Shown here piece after piece: positions 1 to 11,371 of a stretch of 64,000 nt of DNA. Numbering within the stretch: the first letter of the stretch is position 1; each line of letters begins with the position of its first letter. Location of the stretch: positions 62,001 to 126,000 of the forward strand of contig NW_027192670.1 in assembly GCF_949987515.2 (NCBI RefSeq), written 5' to 3'. This DNA comes from Delphinus delphis (taxonomy: Eukaryota > Chordata > Mammalia > Artiodactyla > Delphinidae). The translations under genes and the position numbers were made by a program. Below the pieces are notes generated by a model, which was not told where the DNA came from, made no database searches, and was given only the letters and a program-made list of their open reading frames with translations.

Positions 1-319
1 CATACCCTGGTACTCGGGTGCAACATTCCAGACGCTTTACTAACACTCTCCCCACTTGGAGAGTCAGCGCCTTTAACCTCCTGTTTGGCCCAGTTTGCAA
101 TTTCTGTGGAAGATGAACAGGAATAGCGAGAACCAATGAGAGACTAGCTGGAGGTGTCTGGATGGGCAAATTTAACTCTCATTTCCCACCAGGAAGAGGA
201 AATAACCAAAAGCTCAGCATGCCGTGCTGGAACCAGATTAGGGCCTGAAGCCATCCTGCGGTGTTGCGGCCAGGTCACAAGAAAGCGAGTTGAAGAAACG
301 AGCTCAGGGGCACTGTAAT
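1..319 (+). repeat. Partial monomer, beta tail
   Basis: This is the end of a unit cut by the window edge. It carries beta-tail markers TCATACCCTGG, GAAATAACCAAAAGC and GAAACGAGC. Confidence 0.9.
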
Positions 320-1898
320 TCACAAACCTGCAGAGTTATAAATGACTGCTATCGTCCAAAAATAGACTGAAGTAAGGCTGCCAAGAGGACTTGAAAGCGG
401 GGCAGAATTGCAGGGAACCCATTTCAGGAGGTAGACTGGAATTGCATTGAAAGCATAGGAAAAGAGGCAGAACGTCCACAATGATGCACTTGGCCAAAAA
501 GGGCGTATGCGTTTTTTCCTGAATATATTCAGGAAAAAACGCATACGCCCTTTTTGGCCAACCAAGCAAGCTTGCAAAGGAAATCTGCACTACAATGAAG
601 TCTCACTTCCCCCCGGTCAAAAGGGCCATCTGAAAAAAGTGTAAAATCCAGAAAGGCAGGACAGGCCATGGAGAACTGGGAGCCTTTTTATGCTGATGGG
701 CGGGATGTAAATTACCAACAGACACTCAGGAGAAGTGTATGGTGTTTCCTGAAACATCTAAAAAACAAAGCAACAGAGCCTAGGGCACTGCCACTTATGG
801 TCCTATAGCTTAGGGAAATTAAAATCAAAAAGACACAGCCACCCCAAAGTTTGGGACGCCTCTGTTTACAAGAACCTCGTTTACAGTACAAGTTCAACAT
901 AGCAGAAAGTTAAAAATGGATAAAGAAGTTGTGGTATTTACTTACAAAGCAATATCACTCAGCAATGAAATCTATGTCATCAGGCCCGTAGCAGCACAAT
1001 GAGTGGATTCAGGTATGATGATTCTAACTGAAATAAGTCACACAGAAAAAGAAACATCATAAGATATCAGTAATACACGGAATGGAAACTTGGCTACACA
1101 GGAACTGAATTACAGAACAGAACAGGGTCTCAAATTTAGAAAACCAACTTATGCTTGCTTAAGGGTAAAGGTGAGTTGGGGTGCTGCATAAAACCAGAGA
1201 TTGAAATGAGCACAGATAAAGTTCCTTAAGCCAAATATGGAATAGACAAGAGCTACTCCTTGCTCAACGAAATGGACTCAACACCGCATATTAAACGCCT
1301 AAGAATGTACCTGACTAGTAAGTATCTTAAAACCTATGGATTGCTATGTCTCCGAAAGAGAATCAAGCATGTGTACAGGGGCATAAACGCAGCAGTGATA
1401 GGATTGGAGAGGTTCGTGAGCAAATGAAGACCCTTTGAAGTCATATTGCATGGTACCCATTCCACGGGTTTCAACTACCCAGGTTTTAGGTATTCTTCCT
1501 TCAGCTAAAACATGCATGTGGAACCTAGAGTATGATCAACCATGTGATCGGGAGACGTGTTCAAATATGTCCCAGTTTTCGTACCCTGGTACTCGGGTGC
1601 AACATTCCAGACGCTTTACTAACACTCTCCCGACTTGGAGAGTCAGTCCCTTTAACCTCCTGTTTGGCCCAGTTTGCAATTTCTGCGGAAGATGAACAGG
1701 AATAGCGAGAACCAATGAGAGGCTAGCTGGAGGTGTCTGGACGGGCAAATTTAACTCTCATTTCCCACCAGGAAGAGGAATTAACCAAAGGCTCAGCGTG
1801 CCGTGCCGGAACCAGATTAGGGCCTGAAGACATCCTGCGGTGTTGCGGCCAGCTCAATAGAAAGCGAGTTGAAGAAAGGAGCTCAGGGGCACTGTAAT
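320..1898 (+). repeat. Monomer 1 (beta head, alpha tail)
   Basis: The palindrome is at 490-561 and perfect. Head markers are GACTGCTATCG and AGGGAACCCATTT; the tail is alpha (GACCCTTTG, TTTTAGG, TCGTACC, GAATTAACC). Class matches the monomers at 6635 and 12951. Confidence 0.9.
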
Positions 1899-1930
1899 TC
1901 ACAAACCTGCAGAGTTATAAATGACAGCTA

Positions 1931-2068
1931 TCGTCCAAAAATAGACTGAAGTAAGGCTGCCAAGAGGACTTGAAAGCGGGACAGAATTGCAGGGAACCCA
2001 TTTCAGGAGGTAGACTGGAATTGCATTGAAAGCATAGGAAAAGAGGCAGAACGTCCACAATGATGCAC
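1931..2068 (+). mobile_element. L1 ORF2 fragment, 5' part (reference monomer; present in every unit)
   Basis: The stretch left of the palindrome follows mammalian L1 ORF2 at DNA level. CGTCCAAAAATA aligns to the L1 'tctccaaaatata' region, GGGGCAGAATTGC to 'tgggcagaagacc', and AAGCATAGGAAAAGAGGCAG to 'aggcacatgaaaagatgctc'. Similarity is old and imperfect, and the 5' limit is fuzzy. The same segment lies at about +32 to +169 of every monomer. It is broken and non-coding. Confidence 0.65.
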
Positions 2069-2140
2069 TTGGCCAAAAAGGGCGTATGCGTTTTTTCCTG
2101 AATATATTCAGGAAAAAACGCATACGCCCTTTTTGGCCAA
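2069..2140. mobile_element. 72-bp perfect palindrome, mariner-type MITE-like (reference copy)
   Basis: Two 36-bp arms meet with no spacer; the outer ends are TTGGCCAAAAAGGGCG and its complement, and the centre is TGAATATATTCA. The run GGCCAAAAAG...CTTTTTGGCCAACC matches my memory of the terminal inverted repeats of the cetartiodactyl mariner MITE (Mariner1_BT type, GGTTGGCCAAAAAGTTCG...). Known family members carry a few-base centre and TA target duplications; no clear TA duplication remains here. L1-like sequence continues on both sides, so it looks nested in the L1. Each monomer has one copy at +170 to +241, and 37 of 41 are perfect palindromes. Family assignment is inference; the palindrome itself is directly visible. 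Confidence 0.8.
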
Positions 2141-2918
2141 CCAAGCAAGCTTGCAAAGGAAATCTGCACTACAATGAAGTCTCACTTCCCCCCGGTCAAA
2201 AGGGCCATCTGAAAAAAGTGTAAAATCCAGAAAGGCAGGACAGGCCATGGAGAACTGGGAGCCTTTTCATGCTGATGGGCGGGATGTAAATTACCAACAG
2301 ACACTCAGGAGAAGTGTATGGTGTTTCCTGAAACATCTAAAAAACAAAGCAACAGAGCCTAGGGCACTGCCACTTATGGTCCTATAGCTTAGGGAAATTA
2401 AAATCAAAAAGACACAGCCACCCCAAAGTTTGGGACGCCTCTGTTTACAAGAACCTCGTTTACAGTACAAGTTCAACATAGCAGAAAGTTAAAAATGGAT
2501 AAAGAAGTTGTGGTATTTACTTACAAAGCAATATCACTCAGCAATGAAATCTATGTCATCAGGCCCGTAGCAGCACAATGAGTGGATTCAGGTATGATGA
2601 TTCTAACTGAAATAAGTCACACAGAAAAAGAAACATCATAAGATATCAGTAATACACGGAATGGAAACTTGGCTACACAGGAACTGAATTACAGAACAGA
2701 ACAGGGTCTCAAATTTAGAAAACCAACTTATGCTTGCTTAAGGGTAAAGGTGAGTTGGGGTGCTGCATAAAACCAGAGATTGAAATGAGCACAGATAAAG
2801 TTCCTTAAGCCAAATATGGAATAGACAAGAGCTACTCCTTGCTCAACGAAATGGACTCAACACCGCATATTAAACGCCTAAGAATGTACCTGACTAGTAA
2901 GTATCTTAAAACCTATGG
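2141..2918 (+). mobile_element. L1 ORF2 C-terminal region plus 3'UTR fragment (reference monomer)
   Basis: Several in-frame islands match the L1 ORF2p C-terminus in order but in shifted frames. MKSHFPPVKRAI at 2174-2209 aligns to MRYHLTPVRMAI, SVWCFLKHLK at 2313-2342 to TVWRFLKKLK, KWIKKLWYLLTKQYHSAM from 2493 to EWIKKMWYIYTMEYYSAI, and ILTEISHTEKETS from 2600 to IMLSEISQTEKDK. The following DNA (AACTTATGCTTGC, AATAGACAAGAGCTACTCC, AACCTATGG) follows a cetartiodactyl L1 3'UTR. Frameshifts and stops show a dead copy. The 5' part of ORF2, including the endonuclease and most of the reverse transcriptase, is absent. The same segment is in every monomer at +242 to about +1019. Confidence 0.85.
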
Positions 2919-3477
2919 ATTGCTATGTCTCCGAAAGAGAATCAAGCATGTGTACAGGGGCATAAACGCAGCAGTGATAGGATTGGAGAGGTTCGTGAGC
3001 AAATGAAGACCATTTGAAGTCATATTGCATGGTACCCATTCCACGGGTTTCAACTACCCAGGTTTAAGGTATTCTTCCTTCAGCTAAAACATGCATGTGG
3101 AACCTAGAGTATGATCAACCATGTGATCGGGAGACGTGTTCAAATATGTCCCAGTTTTCGTACCCTGGTACTCGGGTGCAACATTCCAGACGCTTTACTA
3201 ACACTCTCCCGACTTGGAGAGTCAGTCCCTTTAACCTCCTGTTTGGCCCAGTTTGCAATTTCTGCGGAAGATGAACAGGAATAGCGAGAACCAATGAGAG
3301 GCTAGCTGGAGGTGTCTGGACGGGCAAATTTAACTCTCATTTCCCACCAGGAAGAGGAATTAACCAAAGGCTCAGCGTGCCGTGCCGGAACCAGATTAGG
3401 GCCTGAAGACATCCTGCGGTGTTGCGGCCAGCTCAATAGAAAGCGAGTTGAAGAAAGGAGCTCAGGGGCACTGTAAT
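2919..3477 (+). repeat. Unassigned segment of the monomer (about 560 bp; reference)
   Basis: From about +1020 to the end of the unit I recognise no transposon, RNA gene or coding region. Visible features are the 10-bp palindrome ACATGCATGT, the GTACC-CT-GGTAC inverted repeat (3160-3171), and an ACTCTCC/GGAGAGT stem around 3203-3222. It holds most of the variants that distinguish monomer classes (GACCMTTTG, TTTWAGG, TTTTCRTACC, GAAWTAACC). It may be further degraded L1 3'UTR at its left end, or an unrelated ancestral unique sequence. Confidence 0.6.
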
Positions 3478-5055
3478 TCACAAACCTGCAGAGTTATAAA
3501 TGACAGCTATCGTCCAAAAATAGACTGAAGTAAGGCTGCCAAGAGGACTTGAAAGCGGGGCAGAATTGCAGGGAACCCATTTCAGGAGGTAGACTGGAAT
3601 TGCATTGAAAGCATAGGAAAAGAGGCAGAACGTCCACAATGATGCACTTGGCCAAAAAGGGCGTATGCGTTTTTTCCTGAATATATTCAGGAAAAAACGC
3701 ATACGCCCTTTTTGGCCAACCAAGCAAGCTTGCAAAGGAAATCTGCACTACAATGAAGTCTCACTTCCCCCCGGTCAAAAGGGCCATCTGAAAAAAGTGT
3801 AAAATCCAGAAAGGCAGGACAGGCCATGGGGAACTGGGAGCCTTGTTATGCTGATGGGCGGGATGTAAATTACCAACAGACACTCAGGAGAAGTGTATGG
3901 TGTTTCCTGAAACATCTAAAAAACAAAGCAACAGAGCCTAGGGCACTGCCACTTATGGTCCTATAGCTTAGGGAAATTAAAATCAAAAAGACACAGCCAC
4001 CCCAAAGTTTGGGACGCCTCTGTTTACAAGAACCTCGTTTACAGTACAAGTTCAACATAGCAGAAAGTGAAAAATGGATAAAGAAGTTGTGGTATTTACT
4101 TACAAAGCAATATCACTCAGCAATGAAATCTATGTCATCAGGCCCGTAGCAGCACAATGAGTGGATTCAGGTATGATGATTCTAACTGAAATAAGTCACA
4201 CAGAAAAAGAAACATCATAAGATATCAGTAATACACGGAATGGAAACTTGGCTACACAGGAACTGAATTACAGAACAGAACAGGGTCTCAAATTTAGAAA
4301 ACCAACTTATGCTTGCTTAAGGGTAAAGGTGAGTTGGGGTGCTGCATAAAACCAGAGATTGAAATGAGCACAGATAAAGTTCCTTAAGCCAAATATGGAA
4401 TAGACAAGAGCTACTCCTTGCTCAACGAAATGGACTCAACACCGCATATTAAACGCCTAAGAATGTACCTGACTAGTAAGTATCTTAAAACCTATGGATT
4501 GCTATGTCTCCGAAAGAGAATCAAGCATGTGTACAGGGGCATAAACGCAGCAGTGATAGGATTGGAGAGGTTCGTGAGCAAATGAAGACCATTTGAAGTC
4601 ATATTGCATGGTACCCATTCCACGGGTTTCAACTACCCAGGTTTAAGGTATTCTTCCTTCAGCTAAAACATGCATGTGGAACCTAGAGTATGATCAACCA
4701 TGTGATCGGGAGACGTGTTCAAATATGTCTCAGTTTTCATACCCTGGTACTCGGGTGCAACATTCCAGACGCTTTACTAACACTCTCCCCACTTGGAGAG
4801 TCAGCGCCTTTAACCTCCTGTTTGGCCCAGTTTGCAATTTCTGTGGAAGATGAACAGGAATAGCGAGAACCAATGAGAGACTAGCTGGAGGTGTCTGGAT
4901 GGGCAAATTTAACTCTCATTTCCCACCAGGAAGAGGAAATAACCAAAAGCTCAGCATGCCGTGCTGGAACCAGATTAGGGCCTGAAGCCATATGCGGTGT
5001 TGCGGCCAGGTCACAAGAAAGCGAGTTGAAGAAACGAGCTCAGGGGCACTGTAAT
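3478..5055 (+). repeat. Monomer 3 (alpha head, beta tail; 1,578 bp)
   Basis: The palindrome is at 3648-3719 and perfect. Partner of the monomer at 9793 (both CCTTGTTATGC and AGTGAAAAATGG). It is one base short: GCCATATGCGG replaces GCCATCCTGCGG near 4987-4997. Confidence 0.9.
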
Positions 5056-6634
5056 TCACAAACCTGCAGAGTTATAAATGACTGCTATCGTCCAAAAATA
5101 GACTGAAGTAAGGCTGCCAAGAGGACTTGAAAGCGGGGCAGAATTGCAGGGAACCCATTTCAGGAGGTAGACTGGAATTGCATTGAAAGCATAGGAAAAG
5201 AGGCAGAACGTCCACAATGATGCACTTGGCCAAAAAGGGCGTATGCGTTTTTTCCTGAATATATTCAGGAAAAAACGCATACGCCCTTTTTGGCCAACCA
5301 AGCAAGCTTGCAAAGGAAATCTGCACTACAATGAAGTCTCACTTCCCCCCGGTCAAAAGGGCCATCTGAAAAAAGTGTAAAATCCAGAAAGGCAGGACAG
5401 GCCATGGAGAACTGGGAGCCTTTTCATGCTGATGGGCGGGATGTAAATTACCAACAGACACTCAGGAGAAGTGTATGGTGTTTCCTGAAACATCTAAAAA
5501 ACAAAGCAACAGAGCCTAGGGCACTGCCACTTATGGTCCTATAGCTTAGGGAAATTAAAATCAAAAAGACACAGCCACCCCAAAGTTTGGGACGCCTCTG
5601 TTTACAAGAACCTCGTTTACAGTACAAGTTCAACATAGCAGAAAGTGAAAAATGGATAAAGAAGTTGTGGTATTTACTTACAAAGCAATATCACTCAGCA
5701 ATGAAATCTATGTCATCAGGCCCGTAGCAGCACAATGAGTGGATTCAGGTATGATGATTCTAACTGAAATAAGTCACACAGAAAAAGAAACATCATAAGA
5801 TATCAGTAATACACGGAATGGAAACTTGGCTACACAGGAACTGAATTACAGAACAGAACAGGGTCTCAAATTTAGAAAACCAACTTATGCTTGCTTAAGG
5901 GTAAAGGTGAGTTGGGGTGCTGCATAAAACCAGAGATTGAAATGAGCACAGATAAAGTTCCTTAAGCCAAATATGGAATAGACAAGAGCTACTCCTTGCT
6001 CAACGAAATGGACTCAACACCGCATATTAAACGCCTAAGAATGTACCTGACTAGTAAGTATCTTAAAACCTATGGATTGCTATGTCTCCGAAAGAGAATC
6101 AAGCATGTGTACAGGGGCATAAACGCAGCAGTGATAGGATTGGAGAGGTTCGTGAGCAAATGAAGACCATTTGAAGTCATATTGCATGGTACCCATTCCA
6201 CGGGTTTCAACTACCCAGGTTTAAGGTATTCTTCCTTCAGCTAAAACATGCATGTGGAACCTAGAGTATGATCAACCATGTGATCGGGAGACGTGTTCAA
6301 ATATGTCTCAGTTTTCATACCCTGGTACTCGGGTGCAACATTCCAGACGCTTTACTAACACTCTCCCCACTTGGAGAGTCAGCGCCTTTAACCTCCTGTT
6401 TGGCCCAGTTTGCAATTTCTGTGGAAGATGAACAGGAATAGCGAGAACCAATGAGAGACTAGCTGGAGGTGTCTGGATGGGCAAATTTAACTCTCATTTC
6501 CCACCAGGAAGAGGAAATAACCAAAAGCTCAGCATGCCGTGCTGGAACCAGATTAGGGCCTGAAGCCATCCTGCGGTGTTGCGGCCAGGTCACAAGAAAG
6601 CGAGTTGAAGAAACGAGCTCAGGGGCACTGTAAT
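5056..6634 (+). repeat. Monomer 4 (beta head, beta tail)
   Basis: The palindrome is at 5226-5297 and perfect. Partner of the monomer at 11372. Confidence 0.9.
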
Positions 6635-8213
6635 TCACAAACCTGCAGAGTTATAAATGACTGCTATCGTCCAAAAATAGACTGAAGTAAGGCTGCCAAG
6701 AGGACTTGAAAGCGGGGCAGAATTGCAGGGAACCCATTTCAGGAGGTAGACTGGAATTGCATTGAAAGCATAGGAAAAGAGGCAGAACGTCCACAATGAT
6801 GCACTTGGCCAAAAAGGGCGTATGCGTTTTTTCCTGAATATATTCAGGAAAAAACGCATACGCCCTTTTTGGCCAACCAAGCAAGCTTGCAAAGGAAATC
6901 TGCACTACAATGAAGTCTCACTTCCCCCCGGTCAAAAGGGCCATCTGAAAAAAGTGTAAAATCCAGAAAGGCAGGACAGGCCATGGAGAACTGGGAGCCT
7001 TTTTATGCTGATGGGCGGGATGTAAATTACCAACAGACACTCAGGAGAAGTGTATGGTGTTTCCTGAAACATCTAAAAAACAAAGCAACAGAGCCTAGGG
7101 CACTGCCACTTATGGTCCTATAGCTTAGGGAAATTAAAATCAAAAAGACACAGCCACCCCAAAGTTTGGGACGCCTCTGTTTACAAGAACCTCGTTTACA
7201 GTACAAGTTCAACATAGCAGAAAGTTAAAAATGGATAAAGAAGTTGTGGTATTTACTTACAAAGCAATATCACTCAGCAATGAAATCTATGTCATCAGGC
7301 CCGTAGCAGCACAATGAGTGGATTCAGGTATGATGATTCTAACTGAAATAAGTCACACAGAAAAAGAAACATCATAAGATATCAGTAATACACGGAATGG
7401 AAACTTGGCTACACAGGAACTGAATTACAGAACAGAACAGGGTCTCAAATTTAGAAAACCAACTTATGCTTGCTTAAGGGTAAAGGTGAGTTGGGGTGCT
7501 GCATAAAACCAGAGATTGAAATGAGCACAGATAAAGTTCCTTAAGCCAAATATGGAATAGACAAGAGCTACTCCTTGCTCAACGAAATGGACTCAACACC
7601 GCATATTAAACGCCTAAGAATGTACCTGACTAGTAAGTATCTTAAAACCTATGGATTGCTATGTCTCCGAAAGAGAATCAAGCATGTGTACAGGGGCATA
7701 AACGCAGCAGTGATAGGATTGGAGAGGTTCGTGAGCAAATGAAGACCCTTTGAAGTCATATTGCATGGTACCCATTCCACGGGTTTCAACTACCCAGGTT
7801 TTAGGTATTCTTCCTTCAGCTAAAACATGCATGTGGAACCTAGAGTATGATCAACCATGTGATCGGGAGACGTGTTCAAATATGTCCCAGTTTTCGTACC
7901 CTGGTACTCGGGTGCAACATTCCAGACGCTTTACTAACACTCTCCCGACTTGGAGAGTCAGTCCCTTTAACCTCCTGTTTGGCCCAGTTTGCAATTTCTG
8001 CGGAAGATGAACAGGAATAGCGAGAACCAATGAGAGGCTAGCTGGAGGTGTCTGGACGGGCAAATTTAACTCTCATTTCCCACCAGGAAGAGGAATTAAC
8101 CAAAGGCTCAGCGTGCCGTGCCGGAACCAGATTAGGGCCTGAAGACATCCTGCGGTGTTGCGGCCAGCTCAATAGAAAGCGAGTTGAAGAAAGGAGCTCA
8201 GGGGCACTGTAAT
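6635..8213 (+). repeat. Monomer 5 (beta head, alpha tail)
   Basis: The palindrome is at 6805-6876 and perfect. It closes the first clear tetramer 1899-8213; partner of monomers at 320 and 12951. Confidence 0.9.
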
Positions 8214-9792
8214 TCACAAACCTGCAGAGTTATAAATGACAGCTATCGTCCAAAAATAGACTGAAGTAAGGCTGCCAAGAGGACTTGAAAGCGGGGCAGA
8301 ATTGCAGGGAACCCATTTCAGGAGGTAGACTGGAATTGCATTGAAAGCATAGGAAAAGAGGCAGAACGTCCACAATGATGCACTTGGCCAAAAAGGGCGT
8401 ATGCGTTTTTTCCTGAATATATTCAGGAAAAAACGCATACGCCCTTTTTGGCCAACCAAGCAAGCTTGCAAAGGAAATCTGCACTACAATGAAGTCTCAC
8501 TTCCCCCCGGTCAAAAGGGCCATCTGAAAAAAGTGTAAAATCCAGAAAGGCAGGACAGGCCATGGAGAACTGGGAGCCTTTTCATGCTGATGGGCGGGAT
8601 GTAAATTACCAACAGACACTCAGGAGAAGTGTATGGTGTTTCCTGAAACATCTAAAAAACAAAGCAACAGAGCCTAGGGCACTGCCACTTATGGTCCTAT
8701 AGCTTAGGGAAATTAAAATCAAAAAGACACAGCCACCCCAAAGTTTGGGACGCCTCTGTTTACAAGAACCTCGTTTACAGTACAAGTTCAACATAGCAGA
8801 AAGTTAAAAATGGATAAAGAAGTTGTGGTATTTACTTACAAAGCAATATCACTCAGCAATGAAATCTATGTCATCAGGCCCGTAGCAGCACAATGAGTGG
8901 ATTCAGGTATGATGATTCTAACTGAAATAAGTCACACAGAAAAAGAAACATCATAAGATATCAGTAATACACGGAATGGAAACTTGGCTACACAGGAACT
9001 GAATTACAGAACAGAACAGGGTCTCAAATTTAGAAAACCAACTTATGCTTGCTTAAGGGTAAAGGTGAGTTGGGGTGCTGCATAAAACCAGAGATTGAAA
9101 TGAGCACAGATAAAGTTCCTTAAGCCAAATATGGAATAGACAAGAGCTACTCCTTGCTCAACGAAATGGACTCAACACCGCATATTAAACGCCTAAGAAT
9201 GTACCTGACTAGTAAGTATCTTAAAACCTATGGATTGCTATGTCTCCGAAAGAGAATCAAGCATGTGTACAGGGGCATAAACGCAGCAGTGATAGGATTG
9301 GAGAGGTTCGTGAGCAAATGAAGACCATTTGAAGTCATATTGCATGGTACCCATTCCACGGGTTTCAACTACCCAGGTTTAAGGTATTCTTCCTTCAGCT
9401 AAAACATGCATGTGGAACCTAGAGTATGATCAACCATGTGATCGGGAGACGTGTTCAAATATGTCCCAGTTTTCGTACCCTGGTACTCGGGTGCAACATT
9501 CCAGACGCTTTACTAACACTCTCCCGACTTGGAGAGTCAGTCCCTTTAACCTCCTGTTTGGCCCAGTTTGCAATTTCTGCGGAAGATGAACAGGAATAGC
9601 GAGAACCAATGAGAGGCTAGCTGGAGGTGTCTGGACGGGCAAATTTAACTCTCATTTCCCACCAGGAAGAGGAATTAACCAAAGGCTCAGCGTGCCGTGC
9701 CGGAACCAGATTAGGGCCTGAAGACATCCTGCGGTGTTGCGGCCAGCTCAATAGAAAGCGAGTTGAAGAAAGGAGCTCAGGGGCACTGTAAT
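8214..9792 (+). repeat. Monomer 6 (alpha head, alpha-prime tail)
   Basis: The palindrome is at 8384-8455 and perfect. It opens the second tetramer and shares CCTTTTCATGC with the monomer at 1899. Confidence 0.9.
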
Positions 9793-11371
9793 TCACAAAC
9801 CTGCAGAGTTATAAATGACAGCTATCGTCCAAAAATAGACTGAAGTAAGGCTGCCAAGAGGACTTGAAAGCGGGGCAGAATTGCAGGGAACCCATTTCAG
9901 GAGGTAGACTGGAATTGCATTGAAAGCATAGGAAAAGAGGCAGAACGTCCACAATGATGCACTTGGCCAAAAAGGGCGTATGCGTTTTTTCCTGAATATA
10001 TTCAGGAAAAAACGCATACGCCCTTTTTGGCCAACCAAGCAAGCTTGCAAAGGAAATCTGCACTACAATGAAGTCTCACTTCCCCCCGGTCAAAAGGGCC
10101 ATCTGAAAAAAGTGTAAAATCCAGAAAGGCAGGACAGGCCATGGAGAACTGGGAGCCTTGTTATGCTGATGGGCGGGATGTAAATTACCAACAGACACTC
10201 AGGAGAAGTGTATGGTGTTTCCTGAAACATCTAAAAAACAAAGCAACAGAGCCTAGGGCACTGCCACTTATGGTCCTATAGCTTAGGGAAATTAAAATCA
10301 AAAAGACACAGCCACCCCAAAGTTTGGGACGCCTCTGTTTACAAGAACCTCGTTTACAGTACAAGTTCAACATAGCAGAAAGTGAAAAATGGATAAAGAA
10401 GTTGTGGTATTTACTTACAAAGCAATATCACTCAGCAATGAAATCTATGTCATCAGGCCCGTAGCAGCACAATGAGTGGATTCAGGTATGATGATTCTAA
10501 CTGAAATAAGTCACACAGAAAAAGAAACATCATAAGATATCAGTAATACACGGAATGGAAACTTGGCTACACAGGAACTGAATTACAGAACAGAACAGGG
10601 TCTCAAATTTAGAAAACCAACTTATGCTTGCTTAAGGGTAAAGGTGAGTTGGGGTGCTGCATAAAACCAGAGATTGAAATGAGCACAGATAAAGTTCCTT
10701 AAGCCAAATATGGAATAGACAAGAGCTACTCCTTGCTCAATGAAATGGACTCAACACCGCATATTAAACGCCTAAGAATGTACCTGACTAGTAAGTATCT
10801 TAAAACCTATGGATTGCTATGTCTCCGAAAGAGAATCAAGCATGTGTACAGGGGCATAAACGCAGCAGTGATAGGATTGGAGAGGTTCGTGAGCAAATGA
10901 AGACCATTTGAAGTCATATTGCATGGTACCCATTCCACGGGTTTCAACTACCCAGGTTTAAGGTATTCTTCCTTCAGCTAAAACATGCATGTGGAACCTA
11001 GAGTATGATCAACCATGTGATCGGGAGACGTGTTCAAATATGTCTCAGTTTTCATACCCTGGTACTCGGGTGCAACATTCCAGACGCTTTACTAACACTC
11101 TCCCCACTTGGAGAGTCAGCGCCTTTAACCTCCTGTTTGGCCCAGTTTGCAATTTCTGTGGAAGATGAACAGGAATAGCGAGAACCAATGAGAGACTAGC
11201 TGGAGGTGTCTGGATGGGCAAATTTAACTCTCATTTCCCACCAGGAAGAGGAAATAACCAAAAGCTCAGCATGCCGTGCTGGAACCAGATTAGGGCCTGA
11301 AGCCATCCTGCGGTGTTGCGGCCAGGTCACAAGAAAGCGAGTTGAAGAAACGAGCTCAGGGGCACTGTAAT
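9793..11371 (+). repeat. Monomer 7 (alpha head, beta tail)
   Basis: The palindrome is at 9963-10034 and perfect. Partner of the monomer at 3478. A private variant is CTCAATGAAATGG near 10736. Confidence 0.9.

Larger units (their letters stand above)
1899..3477 (+). repeat. Monomer 2 (alpha head, alpha-prime tail)
   Basis: The palindrome is at 2069-2140 and perfect. The head has GACAGCTATCG and CCTTTTCATGC; the tail has GACCATTTG, TTTAAGG, TCGTACC and GAATTAACC. Class partner is the monomer at 8214, four units on. A private variant is GCGGGACAG near 1977. Confidence 0.9.

Noticed and set aside
490..561. Bacterial-style terminator or a CRISPR repeat
   Set aside because: The L1 content and satellite organisation are mammalian. 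The palindrome recurs once per 1.58 kb with homologous, not unique, intervening sequence.
490..561. MADE1 (the 80-bp palindromic primate MITE)
   Set aside because: Similar shape, but the terminal repeat sequence differs; the GGCCAAAAAG termini fit the ruminant/whale mariner type better.
320..577. Conserved minus-strand 85-codon and 84-codon frames in nearly every unit
   Set aside because: They run through the palindrome and antisense L1. Their conservation is that of the whole repeat, the two overlap in different frames, some units break or extend them, and they match no family.
1585..1610. Possible CENP-B box near TTTTCGTACCCTGGTACTCGGG
   Set aside because: The TTCG and CGGG parts are 12 bases apart where the box needs 7, and other near matches in the unit miss several core bases. 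No functional box is supported.
1690..1730. GAACCAATGAGAG as a CCAAT promoter element or LTR fragment
   Set aside because: A single short motif with no TATA box, LTR ends or transcript evidence; expected by chance in a unit this long.
2919..3477. Cetacean CHR-type tRNA-derived SINE in the unassigned tail
   Set aside because: I see no A-box/B-box pair and no match to the CHR body or tail as I know them.
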